This document shows, piece after piece, positions 21,561 to 30,190 of a stretch of 40,214 bases of DNA. Made by a program: the position numbers and the translations under genes. Positions within the stretch are counted from its first letter, which is position 1. Every line of letters starts with the position of its first letter. Under the pieces are notes generated by a model. The model made no database searches. It saw only the letters and a program-made list of their open reading frames with translations, and had not been told where the DNA came from. This stretch comes from Corallococcus terminator (GTDB lineage Bacteria; Myxococcota; Myxococcia; Myxococcales; Myxococcaceae), in NCBI RefSeq assembly GCF_003611635.1, contig NZ_RAVZ01000040.1, positions 1 through 40,214 of the forward strand. The letters are read 5' to 3'.

Positions 21561-21616
21561 GATGAAAGAAACTTGAAGCCCGCGACTCAGGCGATGAAAG
21601 ACTTTTTAAGTCCTTC
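21561..21616 (-). promoter_or_regulatory. Candidate activator-binding sites (UAS) for the NtrC-type regulator
   Basis: An 18-base motif occurs twice, GATGAAAGAAACTTGAAG at 21561-21578 and GATGAAAGACTTTTTAAG at 21593-21610 (14 of 18 identical). The spacing is 32 bp, about three helical turns. The second copy extends into a near-palindrome, GAAAGACTT (21596-21604) with AAGTCCTTC (21608-21616), 8 of 9 paired. They lie about 78-132 bases upstream of the predicted start site, the usual place for sigma-54 enhancer sites. The palindrome touches the regulator's stop codon and could instead be its terminator. Confidence 0.5.
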
Positions 21617-22967
21617 ACTCCGAGGGTGGGTTCTCCTCCAGGCGGCGGAGAAATGTCGGATAGGACAGGCCCAGGACGCGGGCCGCCTCCATGCGCCTGC
21701 CTCCGAGCTGCTCGAGCACGTGCCGGACATAGAGTCGCTCCACTTCATCGAGCGGCCGAGGTGGGCCTGACACGGAGAAGGCGTTGGGGTCGACCGAGGC
21801 CGGCGCGCCGCCTCCCTTGGCGAGCGACTGCAGCTCGAGCGCGGGCCCGCCTTCGAGCACGAGCGCTCGCTCGAGCACGTTGCGCAGCTCCCGGACATTG
21901 CCGGGGAAGGGATAGCTCAGCAGGCGCTCCTCCGCGGCGGGAGAGAATGGGACCGGGCGTCGACCCAGCTCCGAGCAGAGCTCCAGCACGAGCGTCCGTG
22001 CGAGCGGCAACACATCCTCGCGACGCTCGCGCAAGGGAGGCACCTCCACCCGGAACACGCTGAGCCGGAAGAGGAGGTCCTCGCGAAAGCGCCCGGCGGC
22101 GACCTCCGCTTCGAGGTCCTTGTTGGTGGCTGCCACGATCCGGGCGGTGCTCGTGAGCTCCGTCGTGCCACCGAGTCGTCGGAAGGCACCCTTGTCGAGA
22201 AACGTGAGCAGCTTGGCCTGGAGCGCGAACGGCAGCTCACCCACCTCGTCGAGAAAGAGGAGCCCGTCGCTCGCGAGTTCCACGAGCCCGCGCCTTGCCG
22301 TCTTCGCATCCGTGAAAGCGCCGCGCTCGTGTCCGAAGAGCTCGCTCTCCATCATCGTGTCCGGAAGCGCGGCGCAGTTGATCTGCACGAAGGCCCCCTG
22401 CTTCTGGCGCAAGGCGTGGAGATGGCGGGCGAGCACCGCCTTCCCGGTCCCGGTCTCCCCCAGCAGCAGGACGGGACTGCGCGGAGTGGTGGCGATCCGC
22501 TCCAGCATCTCGAGGGTTTGCTGCATCGCCGGCGAGCGAGGCTCCGCCATCCGATGCTGACCTTCGAGGACGCTCTCGGCCTGGCGCAGCCGTTCCTGGA
22601 GCTGGAGGTCGCTTGCCGCGCGGCGTGCGCGCATCACCAGGTCGTCAATCTCGACCGGCTTGCTCAGGTAGTCGCGAGCCCCTGCCCGGATGGCTTCGAC
22701 AGCGCTCTCGATATCGCCGTGCGCGGTCACCATCAGCACGACGGTCGCCGGAAGCTGGGCACGCAGCTCGGGCAGGAAGACGAGCCCATCTCCGTCCGGC
22801 AGCCTTCGATCCAGCACGACGAGGTCAGGCGCCTCGGCGGCGAGCGCGGCGCGGGTCTCATGCAGCGAGCGGGCAACCCGGACGCGGAAACCTTCCTGGC
22901 TCAGCATGGATGCCGCGAGCGAGGAGAAGGTCCTGTCGTCATCGACGAGCAGCAGGGAGGTGCTCAT
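21615..22967 (-). CDS. NtrC-family sigma-54-dependent response regulator
   Basis: A 450-residue activator. Receiver domain (1-115): acidic D9-D11, phospho-acceptor D53 (VVLDRRLPDGDG), T81 and K103. AAA+ domain (about 142-370): Walker A GETGTGK (170-176), sigma-54 contact loop ESELFGHERGAFTDA (216-221; Asp replaces the second Gly of GAFTGA), Walker B LLFLDEVGEL, and R-finger region FREDLLFRL. The C-terminal Fis-type helix-turn-helix (about 410-445) includes RRMEAARVLGLSYPTFLRRL. ATG 22967 overlaps the kinase stop as ATGA, so the pair is coupled. The nearest sigma-54 promoter is 105 bases downstream of its stop and drives sulP and carbonic anhydrase, the probable targets. Confidence 0.95.
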   Translation of the reverse strand: MSTSLLLVDDDRTFSSLAASMLSQEGFRVRVARSLHETRAALAAEAPDLVVLDRRLPDGDGLVFLPELRAQLPATVVLMVTAHGDIESAVEAIRAGARDYLSKPVEIDDLVMRARRAASDLQLQERLRQAESVLEGQHRMAEPRSPAMQQTLEMLERIATTPRSPVLLLGETGTGKAVLARHLHALRQKQGAFVQINCAALPDTMMESELFGHERGAFTDAKTARRGLVELASDGLLFLDEVGELPFALQAKLLTFLDKGAFRRLGGTTELTSTARIVAATNKDLEAEVAAGRFREDLLFRLSVFRVEVPPLRERREDVLPLARTLVLELCSELGRRPVPFSPAAEERLLSYPFPGNVRELRNVLERALVLEGGPALELQSLAKGGGAPASVDPNAFSVSGPPRPLDEVERLYVRHVLEQLGGRRMEAARVLGLSYPTFLRRLEENPPSE

Positions 22968-24634
22968 GACGCCATCTTCTCGAGCGGAAGGCGGACCGTG
23001 AAGCGGCTGCCTCCGGGCACGCGAGTGTAGGAAACACTTCCTCCATCATGCGCACGGATGGCCGTGCGCACCATCGGAAGCCCGAGTCCGATCCCCTTCG
23101 ACCGACCCACCGCGAATGGCTCCCAGAGCCGCGGCTCGAAGGCCGGGGGCACTCCTCCGGCGTTGTCCTCCACGACGAGCACCACCTCTCCGCCTTCGCG
23201 AAGGAGCCGGACCTCGACGCGAGGAGTGGGCTGCTGGCCTATATCATGGGCCACGGCGCCGGCTTCGACGGCGTTGCGCATGAGGTTGTCGACCGCGGAG
23301 ACCAGCAGCGTCGGGTCCCCCTTCACGAAGAGCCCCTCCTGCAGCGTGGTCTCGATGGCGACATCCGCTGCTTCCGGCAGGAGCCTCACGGCTTGAAGCG
23401 CGTCCTGGACGAGCAGGTGCATCTCACAACTGCGCCGCTGCGTGGACTGGGGGGAAGCGAAGCTCAGCAATGAGCGGGCAAGGTGGCCGAGCCGGTCCGC
23501 CTGGGAACGCAGCGCCTGGACGGGCAATGTCGTCTCCCCTCCCTTCGCGCGAATCATGCTGAGCGCGGCCTGCATGCTGTTGAGCGCGTTCTTCACCTCG
23601 TGGGCGATGAGCGAGGAGGCCGTACCGAGCGCCGCCATCGTCTCCTGGCGCCGCAATTGTTCCTCGGCTGCCACCAGCGAACGGTAGGAGCGACGCAGGA
23701 GCACCGTGAAGAGCAGGAGCACGCCGCCGAACAGCGCGGTGTGAAAGCCAAGCTGGCCGAGGTAGCGGCGCTTGAGCATCTCCCGGTCCCGCGCCTCGTC
23801 CTCGAGCACGGCGAGCAGCATGCCGGCTCCGGGAACGAGCGCCGCTGCGCCGAGCAGCCGCGTGCCTCCGAGCGTTACGGCCCCGGGAGCGTCCACCAGC
23901 GGGCGAAGGCGCGAGGCGAGCTCCGGCTGGCGCAGCAGTGGCGGGGGCGTTGCCGGCAGGAGGAGCCGACCGCGCTCGCCTAGCAGGGCGATCATGGACT
24001 CGTTCGTCCCGCGAGGGGTCGTCGGTAGCAGCTCGTTCGCCGTGGCGAGTTCGCCCACGAGGAGGCCCACGACACGCTCGTCGCGCACGATGGGGACCGC
24101 GACCGCGACGAGCCCTCCGCCTTCCTCGTCCAGCAGTCCGACCGAAGCGACCCGCTCTTCCACCATCCGCCGGAACCACAGGCGCGAGGCGAGCGGTGTG
24201 CGTCCGAGCGGCATGTCCACCGGGTCGCTCCACATGCGCGTGCCGTTCGAGGACACCAGCGCGACTCCCGCCGAGAAGAGAGACGTGTGGCGGAAGGCAT
24301 TCTCGAGGAGCGCTACCTCCAGTCCCGCGACGCCATCCTCGGGTCTGAGCGACGGGTGCTCCGCGAGCCGTTGCAGCTCCGAGCGCAGCAGCCCGAGGTG
24401 TGCGCCAAGTGCCTGGGCCTGGAGGCCCGCGCGGTCCGACAGGTGAGCGAGCAGTTCGCCCTCCGCCGCCTGCACGTCCTCCTGGTAGGCCACGAAGGGG
24501 ATCACGAAGGCGGCGCCCCAGAGGAGCATCAGACCGACCACGGCGGACCGGCCCGCTTTTCTCTGCGTGCGAAGAAGATCGCCCGGTGGGGGAACGAGAG
24601 AGGTCAGGGAGGGATGGGCCGGAGGCGACGACAT
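22964..24634 (-). CDS. Sensor histidine kinase with extracytoplasmic (Cache-like) domain
   Basis: A 556-residue membrane sensor kinase. TM1 is about residues 32-50 (GRSAVVGLMLLWGAAFVIPF). A large periplasmic domain (about 55-290) includes FSAGVALVSSNGTRMWSD and VAVAVPIVRDERVVGLLVG, features of a double Cache sensor. TM2 is about 300-322 (FHTALFGGVLLLFTVLLRR). H box is LIAHEVKNALNSMQ (H345), N box DNLMRNAVEAG, then VEDNAGGVP and GIGLGLPMV (ATP binding). The 4-base overlap with the response regulator fixes them as a pair. The ligand is unknown; because the target operon handles CO2/bicarbonate, a small carboxylate or bicarbonate-linked signal is a reasonable inference. ATG 24634 is favoured over an upstream frame extension because the sequence before it is not conserved-looking. 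Confidence 0.93.
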   Translation of the reverse strand: MSSPPAHPSLTSLVPPPGDLLRTQRKAGRSAVVGLMLLWGAAFVIPFVAYQEDVQAAEGELLAHLSDRAGLQAQALGAHLGLLRSELQRLAEHPSLRPEDGVAGLEVALLENAFRHTSLFSAGVALVSSNGTRMWSDPVDMPLGRTPLASRLWFRRMVEERVASVGLLDEEGGGLVAVAVPIVRDERVVGLLVGELATANELLPTTPRGTNESMIALLGERGRLLLPATPPPLLRQPELASRLRPLVDAPGAVTLGGTRLLGAAALVPGAGMLLAVLEDEARDREMLKRRYLGQLGFHTALFGGVLLLFTVLLRRSYRSLVAAEEQLRRQETMAALGTASSLIAHEVKNALNSMQAALSMIRAKGGETTLPVQALRSQADRLGHLARSLLSFASPQSTQRRSCEMHLLVQDALQAVRLLPEAADVAIETTLQEGLFVKGDPTLLVSAVDNLMRNAVEAGAVAHDIGQQPTPRVEVRLLREGGEVVLVVEDNAGGVPPAFEPRLWEPFAVGRSKGIGLGLPMVRTAIRAHDGGSVSYTRVPGGSRFTVRLPLEKMAS

Positions 24635-24749
24635 GCGCCTATCATCAACACATTTCGACCCGCACGGCAGTCGCTCATGGAGTTCCCGCGAGCGCGCCAA
24701 GACGGAGGAGGACCTGCCGCAGTCCCCCTCCGCCCCCAGCGCCTCCGCT

Positions 24750-26825
24750 TCAGCGCGCCGGGGCCGCCGGCGCGACCGGGCGCTTCAGCTCGTTGACCAC
24801 GCGCGTGGCGCCGTACACGTGCTCCAGCGCCGCGAGGATGCCGTCGCCGTGCACCGCGACCGCGCGGTTGGACTCCGGCACGTAGGCGTAGCGGCCGCCC
24901 AGCGACGGAAGGTTGCCGTCGAAGATGAGGCCCACCACCTCGCCCTCGCGGTTCACCACCGGCGAGCCGGAGTTGCCACCGATGATGTCGTTGGTCGTCG
25001 CCATGTCGAGCGGCATCTGGTCGGGCACCTTGCCCTTCGCCTTCATCCACGGGTCCGGCAGCTTGAAGGGCTCCTTGCCGGTGTCGCGCCCGTACGCGCC
25101 GCCGAACGTGGTGAGCGCCGGCACCGCGGTGCCGTTGTCGTCCCAGCCCTTCACCTGTCCGTAGTTGAGCCGCAGCGTGAAGGTGGCATCCGGCGCGCCC
25201 GACGTGCCGTTCACCGCGAGGTACGCCTTCGCGAGCCGCTCGCCGTTGCGCTTGAGCACCGCCTCCACCGTGTCCTCGTACTGCTTGCGCGACGCGCGCG
25301 TCTGCGCATCCACCTTGCGCGCCAGGACAATCATCGGATCCTTGGAGGCGTCCACCGCCGCCTTGCCGCCCTCCAGCAGCGCCTTGCGCACCTTCACGTC
25401 GCCCAGCTTCGTGCCGCGCACCAGCGAGCGCGCCAGGTCCGCCGGGGCTTCCTTGCCCAGCACCTCGCGCACGAACGCGTCATCCGCGCCCAGCGTCTCG
25501 CGCAGCTTGTTGAAGCCGAACGTCATCCCCAGCGTCTCCAGCTCCGAAGGAATGGGCGCGTCGCGCAGGAGCTGCTGGTGCAGGCCGGGGAGCTGGCCGT
25601 CGGTGTACTCGCGCAGGCGCTCCGGGTTGGGCTTGGACTTTTCATCCGCCGCGCGCACCAGCGCCTGCGCGTGGGCGAACAGCTCCGAACGGAAGGCGTC
25701 CCCCGCCCCCTTCATCCGGTAGTCGTTCATCATCCGGCGCCACGCCTCCAGCGCCTTGCCCGTCTCGTCCCACATGCCCTGGGTGAGCGCCTTCGCCTGG
25801 GGGTTCGCGTCGATGCGCTTCTTCAGCTCCGCCTCTTCCTGACGCTTGCGCGCGAGCAACGCCGGATCCGCCAGCGCCTCCTGCCGGCCGCGCAGGGCCT
25901 TGAGGCCGTTCTCCACGCCGCGCAGGCGCGAGCGCGCCATCCGGTAGCGGTCCGGTGAGCCGCTGGTGAACTCACGCAGCATCCCGCGCATCTCCGCCAG
26001 CGTCAGCAGCGTCTGGGGCAGCGCCACATCGCGCTGGAACTCCAGCTCCGCCACGGTGCTCTTGCGCTCGGTGCCGCCGGGGTGGCCGGAGACGAAGATG
26101 AGGTCCCCCTCCTTCGCGCCCTCCTTCGCCCACGGCAGGAAGTCCGGGCTCTTCGCGGGCGCGTCGTCCTGCCACACGCGCACGAAGGCCACGTCGTAGC
26201 CGAAGCGCGGGAAGTTGAAGTTGTCCGCGTCACCGCCGAAGGCGGCCATGGAGAACTCCGGCGCGAAGACGAGCCGCACGTCCTGGAAGCGGCGGTACTT
26301 GTAGAGCTGGTACTTGCCCCCGTTGTAGAGCGTCACCACGTCGCACCGCACGTCGGTGCCGGTGGCGCACGCGCCCTCCACCGTCGCGGTCTCCTTCTTG
26401 AGCGCGGTGTTGAAGGCCGCGCCGGTGAGGCCCTTCGTCGCCGTGTTCATCCGCTCGGTGACGTCCGTCATCTCCACCAACTGGTTGGCCTCCACCTTGG
26501 GACAGCGCCGCTCCTCCTTCGCGGACTTCGCCTGGAAGCCCTTCGCGAGCAGGTCGTCCTTCGCGGTGGTGAGGTCCTCAATGCAGCCGCGGATGCAGTG
26601 GTGGTTCGTCATCACCAGGCCCTCCGGTGACACGAAGCTCGCGGAGCAGCCGCCCGCCAGCCGCACCGACCCCAGGCGCACCTTGTCCAGCCAGGCCTGC
26701 GTGGGTTCGAAGCCGTAGGTCTTCTTCACCTGGGCGGCGGGAAAGGCGTCGTAGGTCCACATGCCCTCCTCCGCGGAGGCGGGGAGGGACAACAGCAGGC
26801 CGAACGCGAGGAGTCCGCGATGCAT
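24750..26825 (-). CDS. S46 family dipeptidyl-peptidase (DPP7/DPP11-like)
   Basis: A 691-residue secreted or periplasmic serine peptidase of family S46, which releases dipeptides from peptide N-termini. A signal peptide (1-18, LLAFGLLLSLPASA) is followed by EGMWTYDAFP, the mature start typical of the family. The catalytic residues are visible: TNHHC (His75/76), GGDADNFNFPR (Asp199/201) and GGNSGSP (Ser619). The central helical domain (about 270-500) is rich in charged residues. Length matches the family. The residues after FDGN (LPSLGGRY) lie where DPP7 and DPP11 differ in acidic-residue preference; I cannot settle the specificity. ATG 26825 has AAGGA 9 bases upstream. It ends 115 bases upstream of the histidine kinase, same strand, and probably supplies peptide nutrients. 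Confidence 0.95.
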   Translation of the reverse strand: MHRGLLAFGLLLSLPASAEEGMWTYDAFPAAQVKKTYGFEPTQAWLDKVRLGSVRLAGGCSASFVSPEGLVMTNHHCIRGCIEDLTTAKDDLLAKGFQAKSAKEERRCPKVEANQLVEMTDVTERMNTATKGLTGAAFNTALKKETATVEGACATGTDVRCDVVTLYNGGKYQLYKYRRFQDVRLVFAPEFSMAAFGGDADNFNFPRFGYDVAFVRVWQDDAPAKSPDFLPWAKEGAKEGDLIFVSGHPGGTERKSTVAELEFQRDVALPQTLLTLAEMRGMLREFTSGSPDRYRMARSRLRGVENGLKALRGRQEALADPALLARKRQEEAELKKRIDANPQAKALTQGMWDETGKALEAWRRMMNDYRMKGAGDAFRSELFAHAQALVRAADEKSKPNPERLREYTDGQLPGLHQQLLRDAPIPSELETLGMTFGFNKLRETLGADDAFVREVLGKEAPADLARSLVRGTKLGDVKVRKALLEGGKAAVDASKDPMIVLARKVDAQTRASRKQYEDTVEAVLKRNGERLAKAYLAVNGTSGAPDATFTLRLNYGQVKGWDDNGTAVPALTTFGGAYGRDTGKEPFKLPDPWMKAKGKVPDQMPLDMATTNDIIGGNSGSPVVNREGEVVGLIFDGNLPSLGGRYAYVPESNRAVAVHGDGILAALEHVYGATRVVNELKRPVAPAAPAR

Positions 26826-26953
26826 GGTCAGGCTTCCTTGGAGAGCGAGAAAAGGGCGCCCGGTTCTGTCAATGCGGACGGGCGCGCGTCAACCCGGCAG
26901 GCAGCCGTGTATTCCAAGCCGGTGTGGGGGGCGGCGGGGTATGCTCGGGCCCA

Positions 26954-28096
26954 ATGGCCGCGAAGCACCACGTCTACCTCGTCCCCGGGTTTTTCGGGTT
27001 CACCAACCTGGGCGAGCTCCTCTACTTCGGCCATGCGTACGAGGTCCTGAAGAAGGACCTGGCGCGCCGGGGGGTGGACGCGGAGGTGGTGACCATCGTC
27101 TCGCACCCCACCGCCTCCATCCGTCAGCGCACCGCGGATCTGCTCAAGGCCGTGCACGAGACGGCCTCCGGCGACGACGGCCCCATCCACCTCGTGGGCC
27201 ACTCGACCGGCGGACTGGACGCCCGCCTGTTCGTCAGCCCGGGCGCGCAGGTGTCGGAAGCCCTGGAGCTGGAGCCCTTCGCGCGCCGGGTGCGCACGGT
27301 GGTGACAATCTCCGCCCCGCACGCGGGCACGCCGCTGGCCACGTTCTTCCTGGGGCTGTTCGGCCAGCAGCTCCTGAAGCTGTTGTCGCTGTTCACCATG
27401 TACGTGCTGCGCTTTGGACGGCTGCCCTTGAGCGTGGTGTTCCGCTTCGGGCACCTGATGGCGCGCGCCGATGACCAGTTGGGGTGGAAGGCGACGCTGT
27501 TGGATCAGCTCTTCGACCAGCTCCTGGGCGACTTCTCCAGCGAGCGGCGCGACGCGGTGACGAAGTTCCTCTGGGACGTGGGCCGCGACACGTCGCTGAT
27601 TCCGCAGCTCACGCCCGAAGGCATCGACCTGTTCAACGGCGGCACCCATGACCGCCCCGGCGTGCGCTACGGCTCCGTGGTGACGCAGGCCCGGCCCCCG
27701 TCCCTGCGCACGCGGCTGGCCGCGGGCCTGGACCCGTACGCGCAGCTCACGCACACCATCTACGCGTTCGTGTACAGCCAGACGCAGCGCATGCCGCTCA
27801 CGCAGCTTCCCCTGCACACGCCCGCGCAGACGGCGGCGCTGGTGCAGGCCTACGGCGCGATGCCCGGCCCCACCGCGTGCGACGGCATCGTGCCCACGCG
27901 CTCGCAGGTGTACGGGCGCGTGCTGACGGCGGTGAGAGCGGACCACCTGGATGCCATTGGCCACTTCGACCAGCCGGCGCACCAGCCCCCGCACGTGGAC
28001 TGGCTCATCTCCGGTTCAGGCTTCCGCAGGCCCCAGTTCGAGGCCCTGTGGAAGACCATTGGCGACTTCCTGATGGAGGAAGAACCCCAGCGCTAA
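26954..28096 (+). CDS. Alpha/beta-hydrolase, triacylglycerol lipase-like
   Basis: A 380-residue lipase-like hydrolase. It opens HHVYLVPGFFGFTNLGEL (oxyanion-hole loop, VPGFFG). The nucleophile elbow is GHSTGG with S84, and SAPHAGTPLATFF follows, as in bacterial lipases. A hydrophobic stretch at about 137-165 may be a lid or membrane-associating helix. Candidate acid and base are in the C-terminal third (ACDGIVPTRSQ; HLDAIGHFDQP). No signal peptide, so it is cytosolic or exported by another route. Start ATG 26954 is preferred over the long upstream open frame because the fold starts here. The last 4 bases overlap the minus-strand DUF4442 gene end. Confidence 0.88.
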   Translation: MAAKHHVYLVPGFFGFTNLGELLYFGHAYEVLKKDLARRGVDAEVVTIVSHPTASIRQRTADLLKAVHETASGDDGPIHLVGHSTGGLDARLFVSPGAQVSEALELEPFARRVRTVVTISAPHAGTPLATFFLGLFGQQLLKLLSLFTMYVLRFGRLPLSVVFRFGHLMARADDQLGWKATLLDQLFDQLLGDFSSERRDAVTKFLWDVGRDTSLIPQLTPEGIDLFNGGTHDRPGVRYGSVVTQARPPSLRTRLAAGLDPYAQLTHTIYAFVYSQTQRMPLTQLPLHTPAQTAALVQAYGAMPGPTACDGIVPTRSQVYGRVLTAVRADHLDAIGHFDQPAHQPPHVDWLISGSGFRRPQFEALWKTIGDFLMEEEPQR

Positions 28097-28584
28097 CCGC
28101 GCTTGAACACCGCCAGGAAGCGCGCCTCCGCGACGCGCTGTCCGTCGGTGCCCAGAAGCTGCACGGGGATCCACGCCTCCGCCTTGTCGCCCGTGGATTG
28201 CAGCGAGGACGCGAGGCCCGCGAGCAGCTCCTCGGAGGGTTCACACACCGCGCTCACCGCGCTCTTCGCCTTGGCGTGGAAGGACACCTCCATGCGGTTG
28301 ACGAGCATCTTGTACTGGCTGGGCGGGAAGCGGCGGAAGAGCATCACGCCCATCGTCAATTCCATCACCGTCACCTGGGCGCCCAGGTACACGCTGCCCA
28401 CGTGGTTCTTCGTCTTGCGGTTGAGCGGCACGGTCGCCTTCACGCGCGCGTCCGTCACCTCCTCCACGCGGTAGCCCATGGCCGCCGCCAGCGGGACGAT
28501 GTTCTTCACCGCCAACGTCGTCAGCGCGTTCGCCGCGCCCGGCGATACCTGCCGCACCTTCTCCACCATCTCCAACGCGAACAT
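28093..28584 (-). CDS. DUF4442 hotdog-fold protein (thioesterase-like)
   Basis: A 163-residue protein of the DUF4442/PaaI-like hotdog family. Visible features are the helical N-terminus (MFALEMVEKVRQVSPGAANA), LNRKTKNHVGSVYLGAQVTVMELTMGVML (the hotdog helix region; quoted parts NHVGSVYLGAQ and MELTMG), and YKMLVNRMEVSFHAKAKSAV. Hotdog proteins usually hydrolyse acyl-CoA thioesters; whether this one is catalytic is not known. ATG 28584 is chosen for GGAGG at 5 bases upstream. The gene converges on the lipase with a 4-base overlap (28093-28096), leaving no room for separate terminators. Confidence 0.85.
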   Translation of the reverse strand: MFALEMVEKVRQVSPGAANALTTLAVKNIVPLAAAMGYRVEEVTDARVKATVPLNRKTKNHVGSVYLGAQVTVMELTMGVMLFRRFPPSQYKMLVNRMEVSFHAKAKSAVSAVCEPSEELLAGLASSLQSTGDKAEAWIPVQLLGTDGQRVAEARFLAVFKRG

Positions 28585-28666
28585 CCGGACCTCCGTCCTT
28601 CCCAACTGACACACCGGCACGCGCACCCTGGCCACGCGCGGCTTCCGTCATAGAGTGCCCGGCCCT

Positions 28667-30037
28667 ATGGACACCAGCGTGGACGTGGTCGTCATCGGCG
28701 CGGGCGTCGCGGGGCTCACCGCGGCCCGGGACATCGCCCGCACGGGCGCCTCCGTGGCCGTGCTCGAAGCGCGCGACCGCGTGGGCGGGCGCACCCTCAC
28801 CCGCGACGTGGGCGGCGGCGCCGTGGACCTGGGCGGCCAGTGGGTGGGCCCCCGCCAGCGCCATGTCCTGCGGCTCGCGGACAGCCTGGGCCTCAAGCGT
28901 TTTGCCCAGCACCACCAGGGCACCAAGGTGCTGGAGGTGCGCGGCGGATTGCGCACCTACAAGGGCAAGGTCCCGTCCCTGCCCCTCCTGTCGCTGCTGG
29001 ATTTGCAACGCACGGTGTGGAAGCTGGATGGCCTGGCGAAGAAGGTCCCCCGGGAGAAGCCCGCCGCCGCGCCCCGCGCCGCGGAGTGGGACGCCCTCAC
29101 CGTGGAGGACTGGAAGCAGCGCCACGTGCCCACGTGGGGCGCTCGCGCCGCGCTGGACATCGCCACCCGCGCGGTGTTCGCCGCCGAGCCGTCGGAGGTG
29201 TCGTTCCTGCACTTCCTCTCCTACGTGCACTCCAACGGCGGCCTCATGCCGCTCACCGAAATCGAGAACGGCGCCCAGGCCGAGCGCTTCGTGGACGGCG
29301 CGCAATCCCTCTCACTCCGACTGGCCGAAGCGCTGCCCCCGGACCGCGTCGTCCTCTCCGCCCCCGTGCGCGCGGTCCTCCAGGACGCGCGCGGCGTCAC
29401 CGCCACCACCACCGACGGCCGCACCGTTCGCGCGCGCTACGCCGTGGTGGCCACGCCGCCCGCGCTCGCCGAACGCATCGACTTCGGCGCGGACCTGCCC
29501 GCCGGCCGCCGCCGCGTGCACGCGGACCTGCCCATGGGCAGCGTCATCAAGGTCGTGGCCACCTACGCCCATCCCTTCTGGCGCGAAGCGGGCCTGTCCG
29601 GCGAGGCCGTCAGCGACGTGGGCCCGGTGCGGCTGTGCTTCGACGACTGTGGCCCCGGAGGGCACCACCCCGCCCTGGTGGGCTTCTTCCTGGGCGACAC
29701 CGCGCGCGCGTGGACCGGCCGTCCCGCGGGCGACATCCACCGGGCCGCGCTGGAGGGCTTCGCGCGCTTCTTCGGGCCCCAGGCCCTGACGCCCGTCGCC
29801 GTGGCGGAGCTGAACTGGAAGGCGGAGGCGTTCAGCACCGGCTGCTATGTGGGCCTGCCCCGCCCCGGCACACTCACCGCCATCGGAGAGGCCCTGCGCG
29901 CGCCGTTCGGCCGGGTGCACTGGGCCGGCACCGAGACGGCCATCGAGGGCTGTGGCTACATCGATGGCGCGGTGGAGTCCGGCGAACGCGCCGCCACCGA
30001 GATCGCCGCCCGCCTGACCGCCCCCGACGCGGCGTGA
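28667..30037 (+). CDS. Flavin-containing amine oxidase
   Basis: A 456-residue FAD-dependent amine oxidase. The N-terminal dinucleotide-binding motif is VVVIGAGVAGLTAARDIA (G11, G13, G16), then EARDRVGGRT and GGQWVGP. Near the C-terminus are the motif FSTGCYVGLP (C393) and WAGTETA followed by GYIDGAVESGERAA, the FAD-binding end of the MAO family. The position of C393 fits the cysteine that carries covalent flavin in monoamine oxidases (the SGGCY-type motif), so a covalent FAD is possible here. Function is probably oxidative deamination of an amine such as a polyamine or aromatic amine; the substrate is not known. ATG 28667 follows an 82-base divergent gap from the DUF4442 gene. Confidence 0.9.
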   Translation: MDTSVDVVVIGAGVAGLTAARDIARTGASVAVLEARDRVGGRTLTRDVGGGAVDLGGQWVGPRQRHVLRLADSLGLKRFAQHHQGTKVLEVRGGLRTYKGKVPSLPLLSLLDLQRTVWKLDGLAKKVPREKPAAAPRAAEWDALTVEDWKQRHVPTWGARAALDIATRAVFAAEPSEVSFLHFLSYVHSNGGLMPLTEIENGAQAERFVDGAQSLSLRLAEALPPDRVVLSAPVRAVLQDARGVTATTTDGRTVRARYAVVATPPALAERIDFGADLPAGRRRVHADLPMGSVIKVVATYAHPFWREAGLSGEAVSDVGPVRLCFDDCGPGGHHPALVGFFLGDTARAWTGRPAGDIHRAALEGFARFFGPQALTPVAVAELNWKAEAFSTGCYVGLPRPGTLTAIGEALRAPFGRVHWAGTETAIEGCGYIDGAVESGERAATEIAARLTAPDAA

Positions 30038-30049
30038 GCCGCGCGGACC

Positions 30050-30081
30050 GTCCGGCCGCCTGCCCTACGAGCCGGCCGGAC
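30050..30081 (+). terminator. Hairpin terminator after amine oxidase gene
   Basis: A perfect 8-bp stem (GTCCGGCC 30050-30057, GGCCGGAC 30074-30081) with a 16-base loop begins 12 bases after the oxidase stop. No T-run. Confidence 0.5.
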
Positions 30082-30190
30082 AGCCAGGCGCCGCGTGCCG
30101 TGCCGTGGCACGAGGCCATGGCCATCCCCACCCTACCGGAAGCGCCGCGACGCCCTGCCGCGCACAACCACCTTCCGAGGGATGCGGACC

